Below are positions 35,775 through 36,080 of a stretch of DNA of 36,080 nt, in pieces. A program made the position numbers and the translations under genes. The notes below the pieces were generated by a model. The model did not search any database, was not told where the DNA came from, and was given only the letters and a program-made list of their open reading frames with translations. This DNA comes from an uncultured Pseudomonadales bacterium (GTDB taxonomy: Bacteria > Pseudomonadota > Gammaproteobacteria > Pseudomonadales > Cellvibrionaceae): NCBI GenBank assembly GCA_947494095.1, contig CANLTI010000048.1, positions 1-36,080 on the forward strand, read 5' to 3'. Position 1 is the stretch's first letter. Each line of letters begins with the position of its first letter.

Positions 35775-35978
35775 TAGGGGCGATGAAGAAATACATTACC
35801 CAATAATACTGTTTTGTGCTTTCTCTGCTCGAGATTATGCTTCTGTAATGTCTAATAAGGGGCTCTTCCGATGCGCTGCTCAAGGTGTTATATGCCCAAG
35901 CTACGCCCCTTTGAACGCCTTGCCGAGCAAACATAACGCTACATCTAATTGGGAAAACTATTACTGCCTCGCCCCTTA
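35775..35978. repeat. Small inverted-repeat element, family M1, diverged copy
   Basis: A 204-bp copy aligned end to end with 8043-8251. It begins TAGGGGCGATGAAGAAATAC and ends CTGCCTCGCCCCTTA. Base changes have destroyed the AGGA loops (GGAAGAGCCCC and ACAGAAGC on the minus strand). The gap around it, 35496-35774 and 35979-36080, holds no supported gene. An inverted pair, GTGACTATTAA/TTAATAGTGAC, lies near 35538 and 35610. Confidence 0.85.
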
Positions 35979-36080
35979 TCTTTTGAGTAACTACTCAGCC
36001 ATGAACTGTCCAAATAACAACCAGAATATGGGTCTCGTAAATTTATCCAGTTAAAAGGGTATGCATTATCGATAAGTCAT

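Noticed and set aside
35848..36054. 68-codon frame near the window end
   Set aside because: It lies mostly inside the M1 repeat copy and is not conserved as a frame in the other copy.
1..36080. CRISPR arrays, rRNA and tRNA genes
   Set aside because: No regular spacer-repeat array and no tRNA- or rRNA-like stretch was seen. The only short tandem arrays (5920-6093, 33347-33386) have contiguous units.

Overview
The window looks like the chromosome of a polysaccharide-degrading, Cellvibrionaceae-like gammaproteobacterium of the Saccharophagus/Teredinibacter type. This is inferred from the full-length HrpA, the carA-carB-greA gene order, MltD with three LysM repeats, secreted GH9 and GH43 enzymes, a lipoprotein with a serine-rich linker, and many REP-associated (RAYT) and small inverted-repeat elements. 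No sequence search was possible, so the taxonomy is an inference.

Layout. Bases 1-5.8 kb hold a small hypothetical gene, hrpA, and a general porin whose promoter carries two well-spaced Pho-box-like sites. Bases 5.85-8.25 kb hold a secreted GH9 glucanase. A 318-bp inverted-repeat element with a 9-bp target duplication sits exactly at its stop codon, and a second type of small element lies upstream. Bases 8.4-17.8 kb are mainly housekeeping genes on the minus strand: a small membrane protein, greA/carB/carA (pyrimidine and arginine precursor synthesis plus a transcript-cleavage factor), mltD and a MATE exporter.

Bases 17.8-26.6 kb form an AT-richer accessory island. It holds a G-quadruplex-like tract, a palindromic repeat, one integron-type cassette with its attC-like site, small orphan genes, one intact RAYT transposase with several decayed or deleted relatives, two IS66 tails in perfect inverted orientation around a substrate-binding-protein/porin pair, and a small lipoprotein.

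Bases 26.8-33 kb return to carbohydrate biology: a secreted GH43 enzyme, then a two-gene operon of a heme-motif lipoprotein and a Tat-exported DUF1501-like protein. The last 3 kb are degraded: two palindromic repeats, a zinc-phospholipase-like gene broken by one in-frame stop, a small membrane protein, a broken IS630 transposase and a third small-element copy.

The most unusual signal is that two small-element families share a module which, when read on one strand, folds into consecutive hairpins with AGGA or GGGA loops. This resembles the architecture of Csr/Rsm RNA sponges, and one such element lies in the 3' untranslated region of the GH9 gene. The cytochrome-like/Tat operon beside GH43 is the best candidate for an undescribed protein system.
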